From Streptococcus suis (GTDB taxonomy: Bacteria > Bacillota > Bacilli > Lactobacillales > Streptococcaceae), in NCBI RefSeq assembly GCF_017601095.1, contig NZ_JAGFUX010000001.1, positions 1 through 64,000 on the forward strand: a stretch of DNA of 64,000 bases. Reading direction: 5' to 3'. Each line of letters starts with the position of its first letter. The first letter of the stretch is position 1. Of this stretch, positions 1-9,057 are shown piece after piece. The translations under genes were made by a program, and so were the position numbers. The notes beneath the pieces are model-generated. The model saw only the letters and a list, made by a program, of their open reading frames with translations. It searched no databases and was not told the DNA's origin.

Positions 1-2
1 TG

Positions 3-53
3 GAGAAGCGAATAGAGGAGTTTAAGCAATCGAAGAAACCTAAAAACGGATAA
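3..53 (+). CDS. 3' end of an upstream gene (partial)
   Basis: An open frame enters from the left edge and ends at TAA 51-53. The visible 16 residues are very basic (EKRIEEFKQSKKPKNG), as in the tail of a DNA-binding or conjugation protein, but this is too little to identify it. A strong hairpin follows at once, so it is probably the last gene of its transcript. Confidence 0.4.
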   Translation, partial: EKRIEEFKQSKKPKNG

Positions 54-84
54 TGCACCAAATATGGTGCGTTATCCGTTTTTT
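46..84 (+). terminator. Rho-independent terminator upstream of pezA
   Basis: AACGGATAATGCACC pairs with GGTGCGTTATCCGTT (one G-T pair) around a short AT loop, followed by TTTT. It separates the upstream gene from pezAT. Because it abuts the pezA -10 box, it could also act as an operator; the sequence alone does not decide. Confidence 0.75.
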
Positions 85-113
85 ATGGTATAATGAAAGC
101 AAATATGAGGAGG
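85..113 (+). promoter_or_regulatory. pezAT promoter and ribosome binding site
   Basis: An extended -10 (TATGGTATAAT; TATAAT at 89-94) follows the hairpin. GAGGAGG at 107-113 is a strong Shine-Dalgarno 9 nt before ATG 123. The ATG at 93 lies inside the -10 box and cannot be the start, which fixes the pezA start at 123. Confidence 0.7.
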
Positions 114-122
114 TCTTTATCT

Positions 123-599
123 ATGATCGGAGACAATATAAAATCACTACGCCGAACACACGATTTAACACAGCCAGAATTTGCGAAAATGGTTGGGATT
201 TCACGCAATAGCCTGAGTCGCTACGAAAATGGTACCAGCACTGTTTCAACTGAACTCATCGACCGTATTTGTCAGAAATTTAACGTTTCTTATGTCGATA
301 TTGTAGGAGAGGACAAGATGTTAACACCTGTCGAAGATTACCATCTGACTTTAAAAGTAGAAGTGATAAAAGAACGTGGAGCAGCCATTTTATCAAAGCT
401 TTATAGATACCAGGATAGTCAAGATATTGTTTTTGATGATGAATCTAATCCTTGGATTTTGATGAGTGATGACTTGGCCGAATTGATCAATACGAAAATT
501 TACCTTGTCGCTACTTTCGATGAAATAGAGCGTTACAATGGCTATTTAGATGGTATAGAGCGGATGTTAGACATGGTGCATCATCGGGTGGTGGCTTAA
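123..599 (+). CDS. pezA: PezA antitoxin/repressor
   Basis: 158-residue antitoxin of the epsilon/zeta-type PezAT module. The N-terminal 65 residues form an XRE/Cro helix-turn-helix (LTQPEFAKMVGISRNSLSRY), which in the family autorepresses the operon. The C-terminal part, with the RYQDSQ and ESNPWILMSDDLAELI blocks, wraps and blocks the PezT toxin. The length equals the pneumococcal protein from this start. The gene overlaps pezT by one base (TAATG), indicating translational coupling. PezAT is common on streptococcal Tn5252-type integrative elements, matching the relaxase downstream. Confidence 0.93.
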   Translation: MIGDNIKSLRRTHDLTQPEFAKMVGISRNSLSRYENGTSTVSTELIDRICQKFNVSYVDIVGEDKMLTPVEDYHLTLKVEVIKERGAAILSKLYRYQDSQDIVFDDESNPWILMSDDLAELINTKIYLVATFDEIERYNGYLDGIERMLDMVHHRVVA

Positions 600-1366
600 T
601 GAGACTGGAAGAATTTAGTGAGGCTGAGTTTCAGAAGGCCTTGCAGCGAACCATTCGGGCCTTAACCCGAGGAAAGACGATTCCAGATCAACCGAAAGCT
701 ATCTTGCTTGGTGGACAAAGCGGAGCAGGTAAGACGACTATTCATCGTATCAAGCAAAAGGAATTTCAAGGTAATATCATTATTATCGATGGTGACAGCT
801 ACCGTTCTCAGCATCCCAATTACTTAGCCCTGCAAGAAAAGTATGGCAAGGATAGCGTGGACTATACCAAGGGATTTGCAGGAAAAATGGTAGAACAGTT
901 GGTTGATGAACTCAGTACGCAAGGCTACCATTTGCTGATTGAGGGAACCTTGCGAACTACTCAAGTTCCTCGTCAGACTGCTCAATTATTATCTTCTAAA
1001 GGTTACCAAGTTTCCTTAGCAGTGATTGGTACCAAACCAGAGCTTTCTTATCTCAGCACCTTGATTCGTTACGAAGAGCTTTATGCCATCGATCCGACTC
1101 AGGCTAGAGCAACACCAAAAGAACACCACGATGGGATTGTTGAGAACTTGGTTGATAACTTGAGGGAGTTAGAAAGTGAAAATCTCTTTGACCAGATTCA
1201 AATTTATCAAAGAGATAGAACTTGTATCTATGATTCTGAAACTGCTGAAGGTTCCGCAGCAGAAGTGCTACAAGAATGCCTATTTGGAAAATGGAGCAAG
1301 GTAGAGGAGGAGATGGTGAAGGAGAGTGAACTCCTACTTAAGGAATTACTTGAGAAAAATAAATAA
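599..1366 (+). CDS. pezT: PezT zeta-type toxin kinase
   Basis: 255-residue zeta toxin. The family phosphorylates UDP-N-acetylglucosamine, which poisons peptidoglycan synthesis. The Walker A motif GGQSGAGKTT lies near residue 40, followed by IIIDGDSYRSQHP (substrate-binding Asp), LLIEGTLR and the RYEELYAIDPTQARATPKEHHD block typical of PezT. Full length and intact, so the pair is probably functional and stabilises the element. Its start codon overlaps the pezA stop. Confidence 0.93.
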   Translation: MRLEEFSEAEFQKALQRTIRALTRGKTIPDQPKAILLGGQSGAGKTTIHRIKQKEFQGNIIIIDGDSYRSQHPNYLALQEKYGKDSVDYTKGFAGKMVEQLVDELSTQGYHLLIEGTLRTTQVPRQTAQLLSSKGYQVSLAVIGTKPELSYLSTLIRYEELYAIDPTQARATPKEHHDGIVENLVDNLRELESENLFDQIQIYQRDRTCIYDSETAEGSAAEVLQECLFGKWSKVEEEMVKESELLLKELLEKNK

Positions 1367-1402
1367 TTGATTTTAAAGATAATATTTTTTTGGGGGTTAG
1401 AA

Positions 1403-3910
1403 TTGCGAGGATTTAATAATAAGATAAAATCTGTTTATCGAGAATTAACAAATACCAAAGAGAAATTCGGTAGTTTTCATAAGACCTTGATTCATTTACA
1501 TACACCTGTTTCTTATGATTATAAGCTATTTTCGAGCTGGACTTCAACGAAATATAGAAAAAGTACAGAAGATGAATTATTTGATATATTTTTCAAAAAT
1601 AAGAAAATCAAAGTTGATAAAACAAAATTTTTTGGTAGCTTTGATAAAGTTATCTTTTCTAGCCCAAAAGAGTACATTAGTTTTCTTTTGTTAGCAGAAG
1701 CTATCTTAAAAAATGAAATAGAAATAGTTGTAGTAACTGATCATAATACTACCAAAGGTATTAAAAAACTTCAAACAGCAGTTTCAATTATAACGAGAAC
1801 CTATCCGACTTATAATATACATCCTCATATTTTACATGGAGTAGAAATTAGTGCAGCAGATAAGTTACATATTGTTTGTATATACGATCATGAAAAAGAA
1901 TCTTGGGTTAATCAATGGTTATGTGAAAATATTATAAGTGAAAAAGATGGAAGTTATCAGCATTCGTTGACTATCATGAAAGATTTTAATAATCAAAACA
2001 TAATTAACTACATTGCTCATTTCAATAGTTATAATATTTTGAAAAAAGGTTCTCACTTGTCGGGTGCATATAAGAGACAAGTTTTTACAAAAGAAAATAC
2101 ACGATTTATTGGTGTAAAAAATATAAATTCTGTTGAAGGATCGAAAAATCGTTTATTGACAGATTTTAATTGTGAACCAAATTTTTTATTAGATAATGAT
2201 TCACATGATATTGATTCAGTCGGAAAGAATAATATGTGGATAAAAGGTGGAAAGATTTCTTTTAAAATGTTCCAAGAAGCTTTGCTTGATTACACTGTAT
2301 CAGTAAGTTTATTTGAACCAAATTTTGAACAAAAGTCTTACATAAAAGGTTTATACATTCAAAGTCGTGGAGGCGATAGAAGTTTTCTTACAGGTGATAA
2401 GTTAGAAAAAGATAGAGACTTCTTTTTAACATTCTCACCATCTATGAACTGTTTAATTGGAGGGAGAGGTACAGGGAAAAGTACACTAATAGATATGTTA
2501 CAATTTGTACTTTCTCAGGATTGCGACAAGCAGAGTAAATTAGAATTCCTATGTAACCATGCAAATGCTTTTGTACTCTATGTTTTAGAGGATGCTGAAT
2601 ATATCATTGAGGTTAGTTTGCCAGATGTCTTGCAGGAAAATAGGGACAATATCTTACAATATTATGGGCAAAATCGTGAGAATAGGTATGGATATCCTTA
2701 TAACTACAATTCTGACTCTATCAAAGAGTGGACACGCTCTCAATATACGAAAGTATACAAAGTTGAGGGAAAATTTTTCAAATTAGTTGATAAAACTAGA
2801 ATATTAGAAAAAATGTTTGATAGGAGATATTCTGTTAATGAGTTGGTTAGAACAGCGGATGGAGAAAAAATTACAGAATTTATTTCCGACTTAATGCTAA
2901 AAAATAAAAATTTACCGAGACCAAACTATGGTTTAAGAACTCAGACTCTAGAATCATTCGAAGCTAAACTACAGGAACTTGATAAATATAGGAGAGTTCG
3001 TAAGGATTCAATACTCAAAATAATTGATGATTTCAATCAAACTCAAGTTGGTAAGTTAAGAATCTGTTATGAGCAAATTGATAGATGGGAAGTACCAGAT
3101 TTTGAAAGCACTCTTTTCAAAAGTAATTCAACTCTCAATTTCTCATTTGAAAATTATAGAATTAGTAAGCGGGATGTTGCAGATATTCTATACCTTGTTT
3201 ATCAGGAGTTAGGAATAAAAGGATTTGTTAACGTTATTTTGAAACAAAATATTCCTAATAGGTATTTTATATTATTAAAAAATATTTCTGAGGAGAATTT
3301 TGCAAAACATGAGAATAAGTGGAGAAATAATTCCGAGATTAATGATTCTAACATACCCTATTTAAAAACTAGTATTTATTCTTTAATCGCAAATAGTAGT
3401 TTACTAGATGAGTTAAAGAGAGTGCTAAAAGAACACGTAGCCAATGAAAGACTTTTTTTGGAGTTTAACATTAACTCAAAAGAAACATCACAACATCTTG
3501 ACATTCTTTATAAAGAAGTTAGTGTATTAAGTTTGGGTCAAAAAGTTGTAGCGATGTTAGATTTTTTACTAGCATATAGTGATTATTCAAAGGATTTCAG
3601 ACCATTAATTATTGATCAACCTGAAGATAATTTGGATAACCGCTATATATACAGACATTTAGTTCAACAGTTTAGAGACGTGAAAGCTCAACGACAAATT
3701 ATTTTAGCAACCCATAATGCGACAATTGTAACAAATTCCATGACCGATCAAGTGGTAATTATGGAATCAGATGGGGCTCATGCTTGGATTGAATCACAGG
3801 GATATGTTAGTGAAAAATTTATAAAAAACCATATTATCAATCAATTGGAAGGTGGAAGAGACTCATTTAAACATAAGATGTCCATATATGAGACAGCTCT
3901 TTCTGAATAA
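1403..3910 (+). CDS. PHP-domain plus SMC/ABC-type ATPase (TrlF-like)
   Basis: Large AT-rich gene directly behind pezT. Residues ~30-300 look like a PHP-type metal-dependent phosphoesterase: HLHTP, then TDHNTT and HGVEIS supply metal-ligand signatures. The second half is an ABC/SMC-like ATPase with Walker [13 protein letters not shown] (~355), signature LSLGQK (~710), Walker [12 protein letters not shown] and H-loop LATHNATI. This order matches TrlF-family proteins, often found in defence or mobile contexts. The start is uncertain: TTG 1403 follows GGGGG at 1392-1396 with good spacing, while TTG 1367 directly abuts the pezT stop and lacks a ribosome site. Composition is much more AT-rich than pezAT, suggesting separate acquisition. 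Confidence 0.8.
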   Translation: MRGFNNKIKSVYRELTNTKEKFGSFHKTLIHLHTPVSYDYKLFSSWTSTKYRKSTEDELFDIFFKNKKIKVDKTKFFGSFDKVIFSSPKEYISFLLLAEAILKNEIEIVVVTDHNTTKGIKKLQTAVSIITRTYPTYNIHPHILHGVEISAADKLHIVCIYDHEKESWVNQWLCENIISEKDGSYQHSLTIMKDFNNQNIINYIAHFNSYNILKKGSHLSGAYKRQVFTKENTRFIGVKNINSVEGSKNRLLTDFNCEPNFLLDNDSHDIDSVGKNNMWIKGGKISFKMFQEALLDYTVSVSLFEPNFEQKSYIKGLYIQSRGGDRSFLTGDKLEKDRDFFLTFSPSMNCLIGGRGTGKSTLIDMLQFVLSQDCDKQSKLEFLCNHANAFVLYVLEDAEYIIEVSLPDVLQENRDNILQYYGQNRENRYGYPYNYNSDSIKEWTRSQYTKVYKVEGKFFKLVDKTRILEKMFDRRYSVNELVRTADGEKITEFISDLMLKNKNLPRPNYGLRTQTLESFEAKLQELDKYRRVRKDSILKIIDDFNQTQVGKLRICYEQIDRWEVPDFESTLFKSNSTLNFSFENYRISKRDVADILYLVYQELGIKGFVNVILKQNIPNRYFILLKNISEENFAKHENKWRNNSEINDSNIPYLKTSIYSLIANSSLLDELKRVLKEHVANERLFLEFNINSKETSQHLDILYKEVSVLSLGQKVVAMLDFLLAYSDYSKDFRPLIIDQPEDNLDNRYIYRHLVQQFRDVKAQRQIILATHNATIVTNSMTDQVVIMESDGAHAWIESQGYVSEKFIKNHIINQLEGGRDSFKHKMSIYETALSE

Positions 3911-4020
3911 TATAAGGAAATGAAAAGTAGGTTAGAAATATCCTACTTTTTGTTTTGTGATACCTTTTCCAAATCACCTCTATTATCCTAATATCATTCC
4001 TAAAAAAATCAATCCATGAT

Positions 4021-4245
4021 TTTTCACTGGGGGTTTGGGGGCGAAGCCACCAAGTTATCTTATCATCGGCTATCAAAACTCAAAGGTTTTGGTCGGCTGG
4101 CGATAAGATTTTTGGGATATTGTGGACACAATATCTGAGCTCGCAAAAGCCGAAAAGGGAAGATTTGAGGCTTTTAGGGAGCCCCCGTATCAGATATGGT
4201 ATCGGTGCTAACCCGCTAGAGGGAAATGTGAGAAGGAGTGTATCA
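4021..4245 (+). other. Presumptive oriT / relaxosome region
   Basis: Gene-free stretch just before the mobilisation genes. Two concentric inverted repeats share one centre: ATCTTATC (4057-4064)/GATAAGAT (4102-4109) around CAAAAC (4074-4079)/GTTTTG (4086-4091). TCGGCT occurs as a direct repeat in both flanks of the inner hairpin. A second hairpin pairs AAAAGCC (4145-4151) with GGCTTTT (4169-4175). G-rich tracts precede them (GGGGGTTTGGGGGCG). Such hairpins next to mobC and relaxase genes are typical of transfer origins; the nick site cannot be placed from sequence. Confidence 0.5.
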
Positions 4246-4247
4246 TC

Positions 4248-4610
4248 ATGACAGAAAGTTATCGGACAATTCGTAAGGAAATCAACTTGACGCTTGAGGA
4301 ATTTGAGCAGATTCAACTACTGATGAGAAAGGAGAATGCGGAGCAGTTTTCTCCCTTTGTTAGACAAAAACTATTGGACATTGTCAATAACAAGGATGAC
4401 ATCAGAGATTGGTTTATTCTGTGGCAATCTCAAAAAATAGAACAAATCAGTAGAGATATTTTACAGGTAGCAACTCTAGCGGAACGAGGCCATCAGGTCA
4501 CGTCAGAACACTTAAGAATTATATTGACTTGTGTTCAAGAACTGATGACAGAAGTAGAGAAGGCAGTACCACTCAGTTCAGAATTTCGAGATAAGTATAT
4601 GGGAGGTTAG
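4248..4610 (+). CDS. Relaxosome accessory protein, RHH-like (first copy)
   Basis: 120 residues. The N-terminus (YRTIRKEINLTLEEFEQIQ ... FSPFVRQKLL) resembles the ribbon-helix-helix region of mobilisation accessory proteins, which bind oriT and help the relaxase. The C-terminal half is helical and unrecognised. It is preceded by GAGAAGGAG and lies 2 bases before a second protein with the same N-terminal pattern. Its job is inferred from position between the presumptive oriT and mobC. Confidence 0.65.
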   Translation: MTESYRTIRKEINLTLEEFEQIQLLMRKENAEQFSPFVRQKLLDIVNNKDDIRDWFILWQSQKIEQISRDILQVATLAERGHQVTSEHLRIILTCVQELMTEVEKAVPLSSEFRDKYMGG

Positions 4611-4612
4611 AT

Positions 4613-4978
4613 ATGGAAAATCGTTATCGAACCAATCTCAAAAAAGTCTTTTTAACAGACCAGGAACTTGCGAACCTGAACAATCATATTAGCCAAAGTT
4701 CTTGTCAAAATTTTTCTGCTTATGCCAGAAAGGTTTTGCTTAATCCAAATATGACCTTTCTAACAATTGATACCAGTAACTACCAAGACTTGGTTTTTGA
4801 ATTACGTCGAATTGGCAATAACATTAACCAGATAGCTAAAACAGTCAATCAGACAAAACTTCTGACAGTAGAGCAGCGAGATAATTTGAAAACGGGCATA
4901 GGTCAGCTGATTGCGGAAGTTGATAAGGACTTCTATGTCAAGTGTCAAAAGTTGAGGGAATTTTATGGTAGTCACTAA
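4613..4978 (+). CDS. mobC: MobC-like relaxosome protein
   Basis: 121 residues. The N-terminus (YRTNLKKVFLTDQELANL ... FSAYARKVLL) is RHH-like. The C-terminal half has the MobC family hallmark LRRIGNNINQIAK (~residue 65), found in proteins that open DNA at oriT for the relaxase. It overlaps the relaxase gene by 14 bases, a tight translational unit. It shares the YRT-K-LT-E-FS-R-LL spacing of the preceding protein, suggesting an old duplication. Confidence 0.8.
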   Translation: MENRYRTNLKKVFLTDQELANLNNHISQSSCQNFSAYARKVLLNPNMTFLTIDTSNYQDLVFELRRIGNNINQIAKTVNQTKLLTVEQRDNLKTGIGQLIAEVDKDFYVKCQKLREFYGSH

Positions 4979-6848
4979 ACATTTTGCGGTTCATGGCAAC
5001 AAATACCGTAAAAGTCTTATCAAGTATATTCTAAATCCAGCTAAGACTGACCAACTCAAATTGGTTTCAGATTTTGGAATGAGCAATTACCTCGACTTCC
5101 CTAATTATGAAGAAATAGTTGAGATGTATCAGGCAAACTTTGTCAATAATGATAGGCTTTATGATTCGAGAAATGACCGGCAACAAATCAAGCAAAATAA
5201 AATTCATGCTCATCATCTTATCCAGTCATTCTCACCTGAGGATAATCTTACACCTGAAGAAATCAATCGTATTGGTTATGAGACGATAAAGGAGTTGACT
5301 GGCGGAAACTTTCGCTTTATTGTGACAACCCATACGGATAGGTTGCATGTTCATAACCATATCCTCATCAATTCTGTTGACCTCAATTCTCATAAGAAAC
5401 TCAAATGGGATTATGCTCAGGAGAGAAATTTACGGATGATTTCTGACCGTCTTTCCAAAGAAGCAGGTGCCAAAATTATCACACCGAACCGTTATTCTCA
5501 TGAGAAGTTTGTGACCTATCGCAAAAGTAATCACAAATTTGAATTGAAGCAACGTCTTTATTTTCTGATGGAGAATAGTAAGGATTTTGACGACTTTTTA
5601 TCCAAGGCAGAAGCATTGAATGTTCAGATTGATTTTTCAAGAAAATACGCTCGTTTTTTGATGACGGATATGCCCATGAAGCGAGTTATTCGAGGCAAGC
5701 AACTAGATAAACGTCAACCCTATACCGAGGAATACTTTCGAGAGCACTTTGCCAAGCGAGCGATTGAGCAATGTTTAGATTTTCTCTTACCCAGAGTTCG
5801 TGACCTTTCACAACTTTTGGAGTTTGCAAGAGAACTCAACCTTGCTATGTCTCTAAAACAAAAGAATGTGGCGTTTACTCTAACAAAAAATAGTCAGAGC
5901 ATTACAGTCAATAATCAAAAAGTCAGTTCCAAAAATCTCTACGATGTTCAATTTTTCGAAACTTACTTTGAGAAACGTGGAGAAGTTCCTGATATTGACC
6001 AGTCGCAACTTATTTCCGACTTTGAGGGATATTGTGAGGAACAAGATAAGGAAAAGCTAGCTTATGAAGACTTGCAAGAGGCTTATCAGGCATTTAAGGA
6101 GAAAAGAGACCAGGTTCAAGAGTTTGATGTCGTCTTAGCTGACCATCAGATTGATAAGTTAGTCAAAGATGGTCTCTTTATCAGAATGAACTACGGCGTT
6201 AAAAAAGATGGCTTGGTCTTTATCCCAAACCGTCATTTAGATATTAAAGAGACAGAGAGTGGTAAACACTACCATGCCTTTATCCGTGAGACCGCACAAT
6301 TTTTCATTTACAATAAGGAGGCGTCCGAACTCAATCGCTATATGCGAGGGCGTGAACTCATTCGTCAGTTAACCAATGATAGCCAGACTATCTCTAAAAG
6401 AAAAAGACCGACCATTGACACACTTAAGAAAAAGATTGAAGAGATTAATCTTCTTATTGAGTTGGGTACGGAGAATAAGTCTTATCAAGATATTAAAGAC
6501 GAGATTATTAAGGATATTGCTCAATTAGATTTGACCATTACAGAGATTCAGGAACACATAGATCATCTCAACAAGGTTGCGGAAGTCTTGCTTAACCTGG
6601 ACAATAACGATATAGAGAACCGCCGCTTGGCCAAATATGACTATGCCAAGATGAATCTAACTGCGGCTATAAAACTGGAACAAGTTGAGAAAGAAATCGA
6701 AATCTATCAAATTAAGTTAGATAAGTCAATAGATGATTATGAGTATTTAATAAGGAGGTTGGAAAAGTTTGTCAAAATTTTAAATGAAATAGACTCAAGC
6801 AAGGATGAACTAAAATTTGAACACAGTGAAAAAAATGTGAAAGAATAG
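4965..6848 (+). CDS. MobP-type relaxase (Tn5252-like)
   Basis: 627-residue relaxase/mobilisation nuclease. It nicks oriT and stays bound to the DNA end through a tyrosine. The N-terminal 200 residues carry the likely catalytic Tyr (LIKYILNPAKT, ~residue 21), motif II HAHHLIQSFSPED and the metal-binding three-histidine motif THTDRLHVHNHILINS. The rest is a long helical, coiled-coil-rich tail as in Tn5252/ICESa2603-family relaxases. The start ATG 4965 has GAGGGA about 7 nt upstream. The gene looks intact, so the element may still be mobilisable by a helper. No coupling protein or secretion genes are in the window. Confidence 0.88.
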   Translation: MVVTKHFAVHGNKYRKSLIKYILNPAKTDQLKLVSDFGMSNYLDFPNYEEIVEMYQANFVNNDRLYDSRNDRQQIKQNKIHAHHLIQSFSPEDNLTPEEINRIGYETIKELTGGNFRFIVTTHTDRLHVHNHILINSVDLNSHKKLKWDYAQERNLRMISDRLSKEAGAKIITPNRYSHEKFVTYRKSNHKFELKQRLYFLMENSKDFDDFLSKAEALNVQIDFSRKYARFLMTDMPMKRVIRGKQLDKRQPYTEEYFREHFAKRAIEQCLDFLLPRVRDLSQLLEFARELNLAMSLKQKNVAFTLTKNSQSITVNNQKVSSKNLYDVQFFETYFEKRGEVPDIDQSQLISDFEGYCEEQDKEKLAYEDLQEAYQAFKEKRDQVQEFDVVLADHQIDKLVKDGLFIRMNYGVKKDGLVFIPNRHLDIKETESGKHYHAFIRETAQFFIYNKEASELNRYMRGRELIRQLTNDSQTISKRKRPTIDTLKKKIEEINLLIELGTENKSYQDIKDEIIKDIAQLDLTITEIQEHIDHLNKVAEVLLNLDNNDIENRRLAKYDYAKMNLTAAIKLEQVEKEIEIYQIKLDKSIDDYEYLIRRLEKFVKILNEIDSSKDELKFEHSEKNVKE

Positions 6849-6884
6849 CATTTTTCGGATTTATTGATACCAAATATTGAGTAC

Positions 6885-6915
6885 TCTGAAGAAATTCTGA
6901 AATAAAATTGATAAA
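6885..6915 (+). promoter_or_regulatory. NisR-type box upstream of the lantibiotic protease
   Basis: TCT (6885-6887), eight bases, TCT (6896-6898), within the larger direct repeat TCTGAA-N5-TCTGAA. TCT-N8-TCT is the known NisR-type operator of nisin-inducible promoters. The -10 is poor, as in activator-dependent promoters. AAGGAGATG serves as ribosome site for ATG 6945. Confidence 0.6.
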
Positions 6916-6944
6916 AAGGAATAAAAAACTAAGGAGATGATATT

Positions 6945-8318
6945 ATGAAAAAGATAGGCTTATTGTCGAATGTTTTTATATCATTGTTTATTGTTATATT
7001 AGCTAGCGGTTCTGTGTCATCAGGAGTAAGTGCTAATGAAAATAAGGAAATTAGTTATAATGTTTTAGTTAGTGAAAATAAATCTATTGAGGATGTAGAA
7101 GATGTTTTACAAAGTCAAGGAATTAAAGTTACTGATAAAATACCTGAAATAAATTTTTTAACTATTTCTACCGAAAAAAGTGAAGATACAATAAAAAAAG
7201 AAAACTCTAATTATATTGATGACATAGTTATAGATAATACTATGACTGTAAAGCCTAATATTACTTATTTGTATGGGGACAAGGTTTATACAAATACTAA
7301 TTTAGATTTTTGGGGAAATCAGTGGGATATGCAAAAGAGTATTAGTACTGGAAGTAAATTTCAACATAAGTCTTCTGGTAAAGCAACAATTGGTGTAATA
7401 GATTCTGGTATTACATATGATAATCCAGATATTTATTCACACATTATTTCAGTACAAAATTTCACATCAGATTTGGAAACAGGAATAGTTGATAACCAAA
7501 ATGTTGTAGATAAAATTGGCCATGGGACCTCTGTTGTGGGACAAATTTCATCAAGTGGAGAATATTTAGGGATAGCACCTGACATGAAAATACGAATGTA
7601 TCGTGTTTTTGATGAAGGGAATGCTCAAGACCAATGGATTCTCAAAGCGCTCATTCAAGCAGCAAAAGATGATGTTGATGTTATTAACCTTAGTTTAGGA
7701 GAATATTTGTTAAGAGATTCCACTGATGAAGATGATGATACAGCTTTGATCAATATCTATCAACGGGCAATTAATTATGCTCATAATCAAGGTTCCGTTG
7801 TCGTTGCTTCAGTAGGTGATGAAGGGATGGATTTACAGAATCAAGATGAATTAAAAAACTATCTTGGTAGTTTAAGAGGAAAAGATTATAGTCAAGTTGA
7901 TGGAACTGTACAAGATATTCCGGCTGAATTAGACAATGTTGTTACAGTTGGTTCAGTAGATGATAATGATCTTGTATCTAGTTTCTCAAATCAAGGGAAT
8001 GGCGACATTGATATCTATGCAACAGGAGGTGGAAGTCAAGCGCTTTCTAAAGTAGGATATGATAAATGGGTAGCTGATAAATTATATGAAAAAGAATGGA
8101 TTCTTGTTCCAACGCTTGAAGGAAAGTATACATATGCATATGGGACTTCAATTTCGACTCCTAAAGTCTCTGCAGCTTTAGGATTGATTATAGAAAAGTA
8201 TAATTTGAAGGACCAACCAGATGAAGCTATTCGAATTTTATATGATAATTGTTTTCTTAGTAATAATGGAAACAATGGACAAATTAGGCTACTAAATATT
8301 ACAAATTTTGTGCAATAA
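6945..8318 (+). CDS. lanP: Secreted S8 serine protease, lantibiotic leader peptidase-like (LanP)
   Basis: 457-residue subtilase with a Sec signal peptide (~1-30) and a propeptide (~30-115). The catalytic Asp is in GVIDSGITYDNPD, His in IGHGTSVVGQ and Ser in YGTSISTPKVSA. NisP-type enzymes cut the leader from modified prelantibiotics outside the cell. There is no LPxTG anchor, so it is probably free. The usual oxyanion-hole Asn is replaced: the segment reads VVVASVGDEG, where subtilases normally have GN. Activity may therefore be reduced or changed. It heads the P-R-K-F-E-G-I locus; no lantibiotic precursor gene is present. Confidence 0.85.
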   Translation: MKKIGLLSNVFISLFIVILASGSVSSGVSANENKEISYNVLVSENKSIEDVEDVLQSQGIKVTDKIPEINFLTISTEKSEDTIKKENSNYIDDIVIDNTMTVKPNITYLYGDKVYTNTNLDFWGNQWDMQKSISTGSKFQHKSSGKATIGVIDSGITYDNPDIYSHIISVQNFTSDLETGIVDNQNVVDKIGHGTSVVGQISSSGEYLGIAPDMKIRMYRVFDEGNAQDQWILKALIQAAKDDVDVINLSLGEYLLRDSTDEDDDTALINIYQRAINYAHNQGSVVVASVGDEGMDLQNQDELKNYLGSLRGKDYSQVDGTVQDIPAELDNVVTVGSVDDNDLVSSFSNQGNGDIDIYATGGGSQALSKVGYDKWVADKLYEKEWILVPTLEGKYTYAYGTSISTPKVSAALGLIIEKYNLKDQPDEAIRILYDNCFLSNNGNNGQIRLLNITNFVQ

Positions 8319-8358
8319 TAGTGTAAAATAGTAGTATGAGATAAAAGAGGTACCTAGT

Positions 8359-9057
8359 ATGTATAAGATTTTGGTAGTTGATGATGATTTTGAAATTGTA
8401 AAATTGATGCGAACAATTTTAGAAATGAAAAACTATAATGTGACGACTTATCAAGAAGTTAGGCTTCCTATAAAAATAAGTGATTTTGATGGATTTGATT
8501 TAATATTGCTTGATGTTACGATGCCAAATGTTGATGGTCTGCAAATCTGTAAACAGATTCGTAAATCAGTATCCTCTCCGATTATTTTTGTCAGTGCAAA
8601 AGATTCTGAAGATGATATTGTATCTGGCTTAAATCTCGGTGGTGACGATTATATCACAAAGCCATTTAGTGTTAATCAACTAGTTGCTAAGGTTGCAGCG
8701 CATTTAAAACGAGAAGAACGTTATAGAAATGCTGAATCTAATGAATCTGTTATTCGAGAATTATTTCCACTAACATTTTACCTTCAAGAAAAACTCGTGT
8801 GTGTTAATGGTGAAGCTATTTCTCTTACTAAAAGGGAATATGATATTTTAGAGCTATTATCTAGTAAGACAAATAAGGTTTATACAAGAGAAGAAATCTA
8901 TGAATGTGTCTATGGTGATGAAGCAGATGCATTATTTCGTTCAATTTCGGAATACATTTATCAAATTAGAGTCAAGTTTGGTCCCTATGGAATTAATCCC
9001 ATTAAAACAATAAGGGGGATGGGATATAAGTGGAATGATGAAAAGGTATTCAATTAA
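8359..9057 (+). CDS. lanR: Lantibiotic response regulator (NisR-like)
   Basis: 232-residue OmpR/PhoB-type regulator. The receiver domain (1-120) has DDD near residue 9, the phospho-acceptor Asp in LILLDVTMPNVDG and the Lys in DDYITKPF. A winged-helix domain ends in IKTIRGMGYKW. By position it should activate the TCT-N8-TCT promoters in front of lanP and lanF when the partner kinase senses a lantibiotic. It lies 40 bp after lanP and overlaps lanK by 23 bases. Confidence 0.88.
   Translation: MYKILVVDDDFEIVKLMRTILEMKNYNVTTYQEVRLPIKISDFDGFDLILLDVTMPNVDGLQICKQIRKSVSSPIIFVSAKDSEDDIVSGLNLGGDDYITKPFSVNQLVAKVAAHLKREERYRNAESNESVIRELFPLTFYLQEKLVCVNGEAISLTKREYDILELLSSKTNKVYTREEIYECVYGDEADALFRSISEYIYQIRVKFGPYGINPIKTIRGMGYKWNDEKVFN

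Noticed and set aside
93-122. In-frame ATG upstream of pezA
   Set aside because: It overlaps the TATAAT -10 box, while GAGGAGG fits ATG 123 and gives the usual PezA length.
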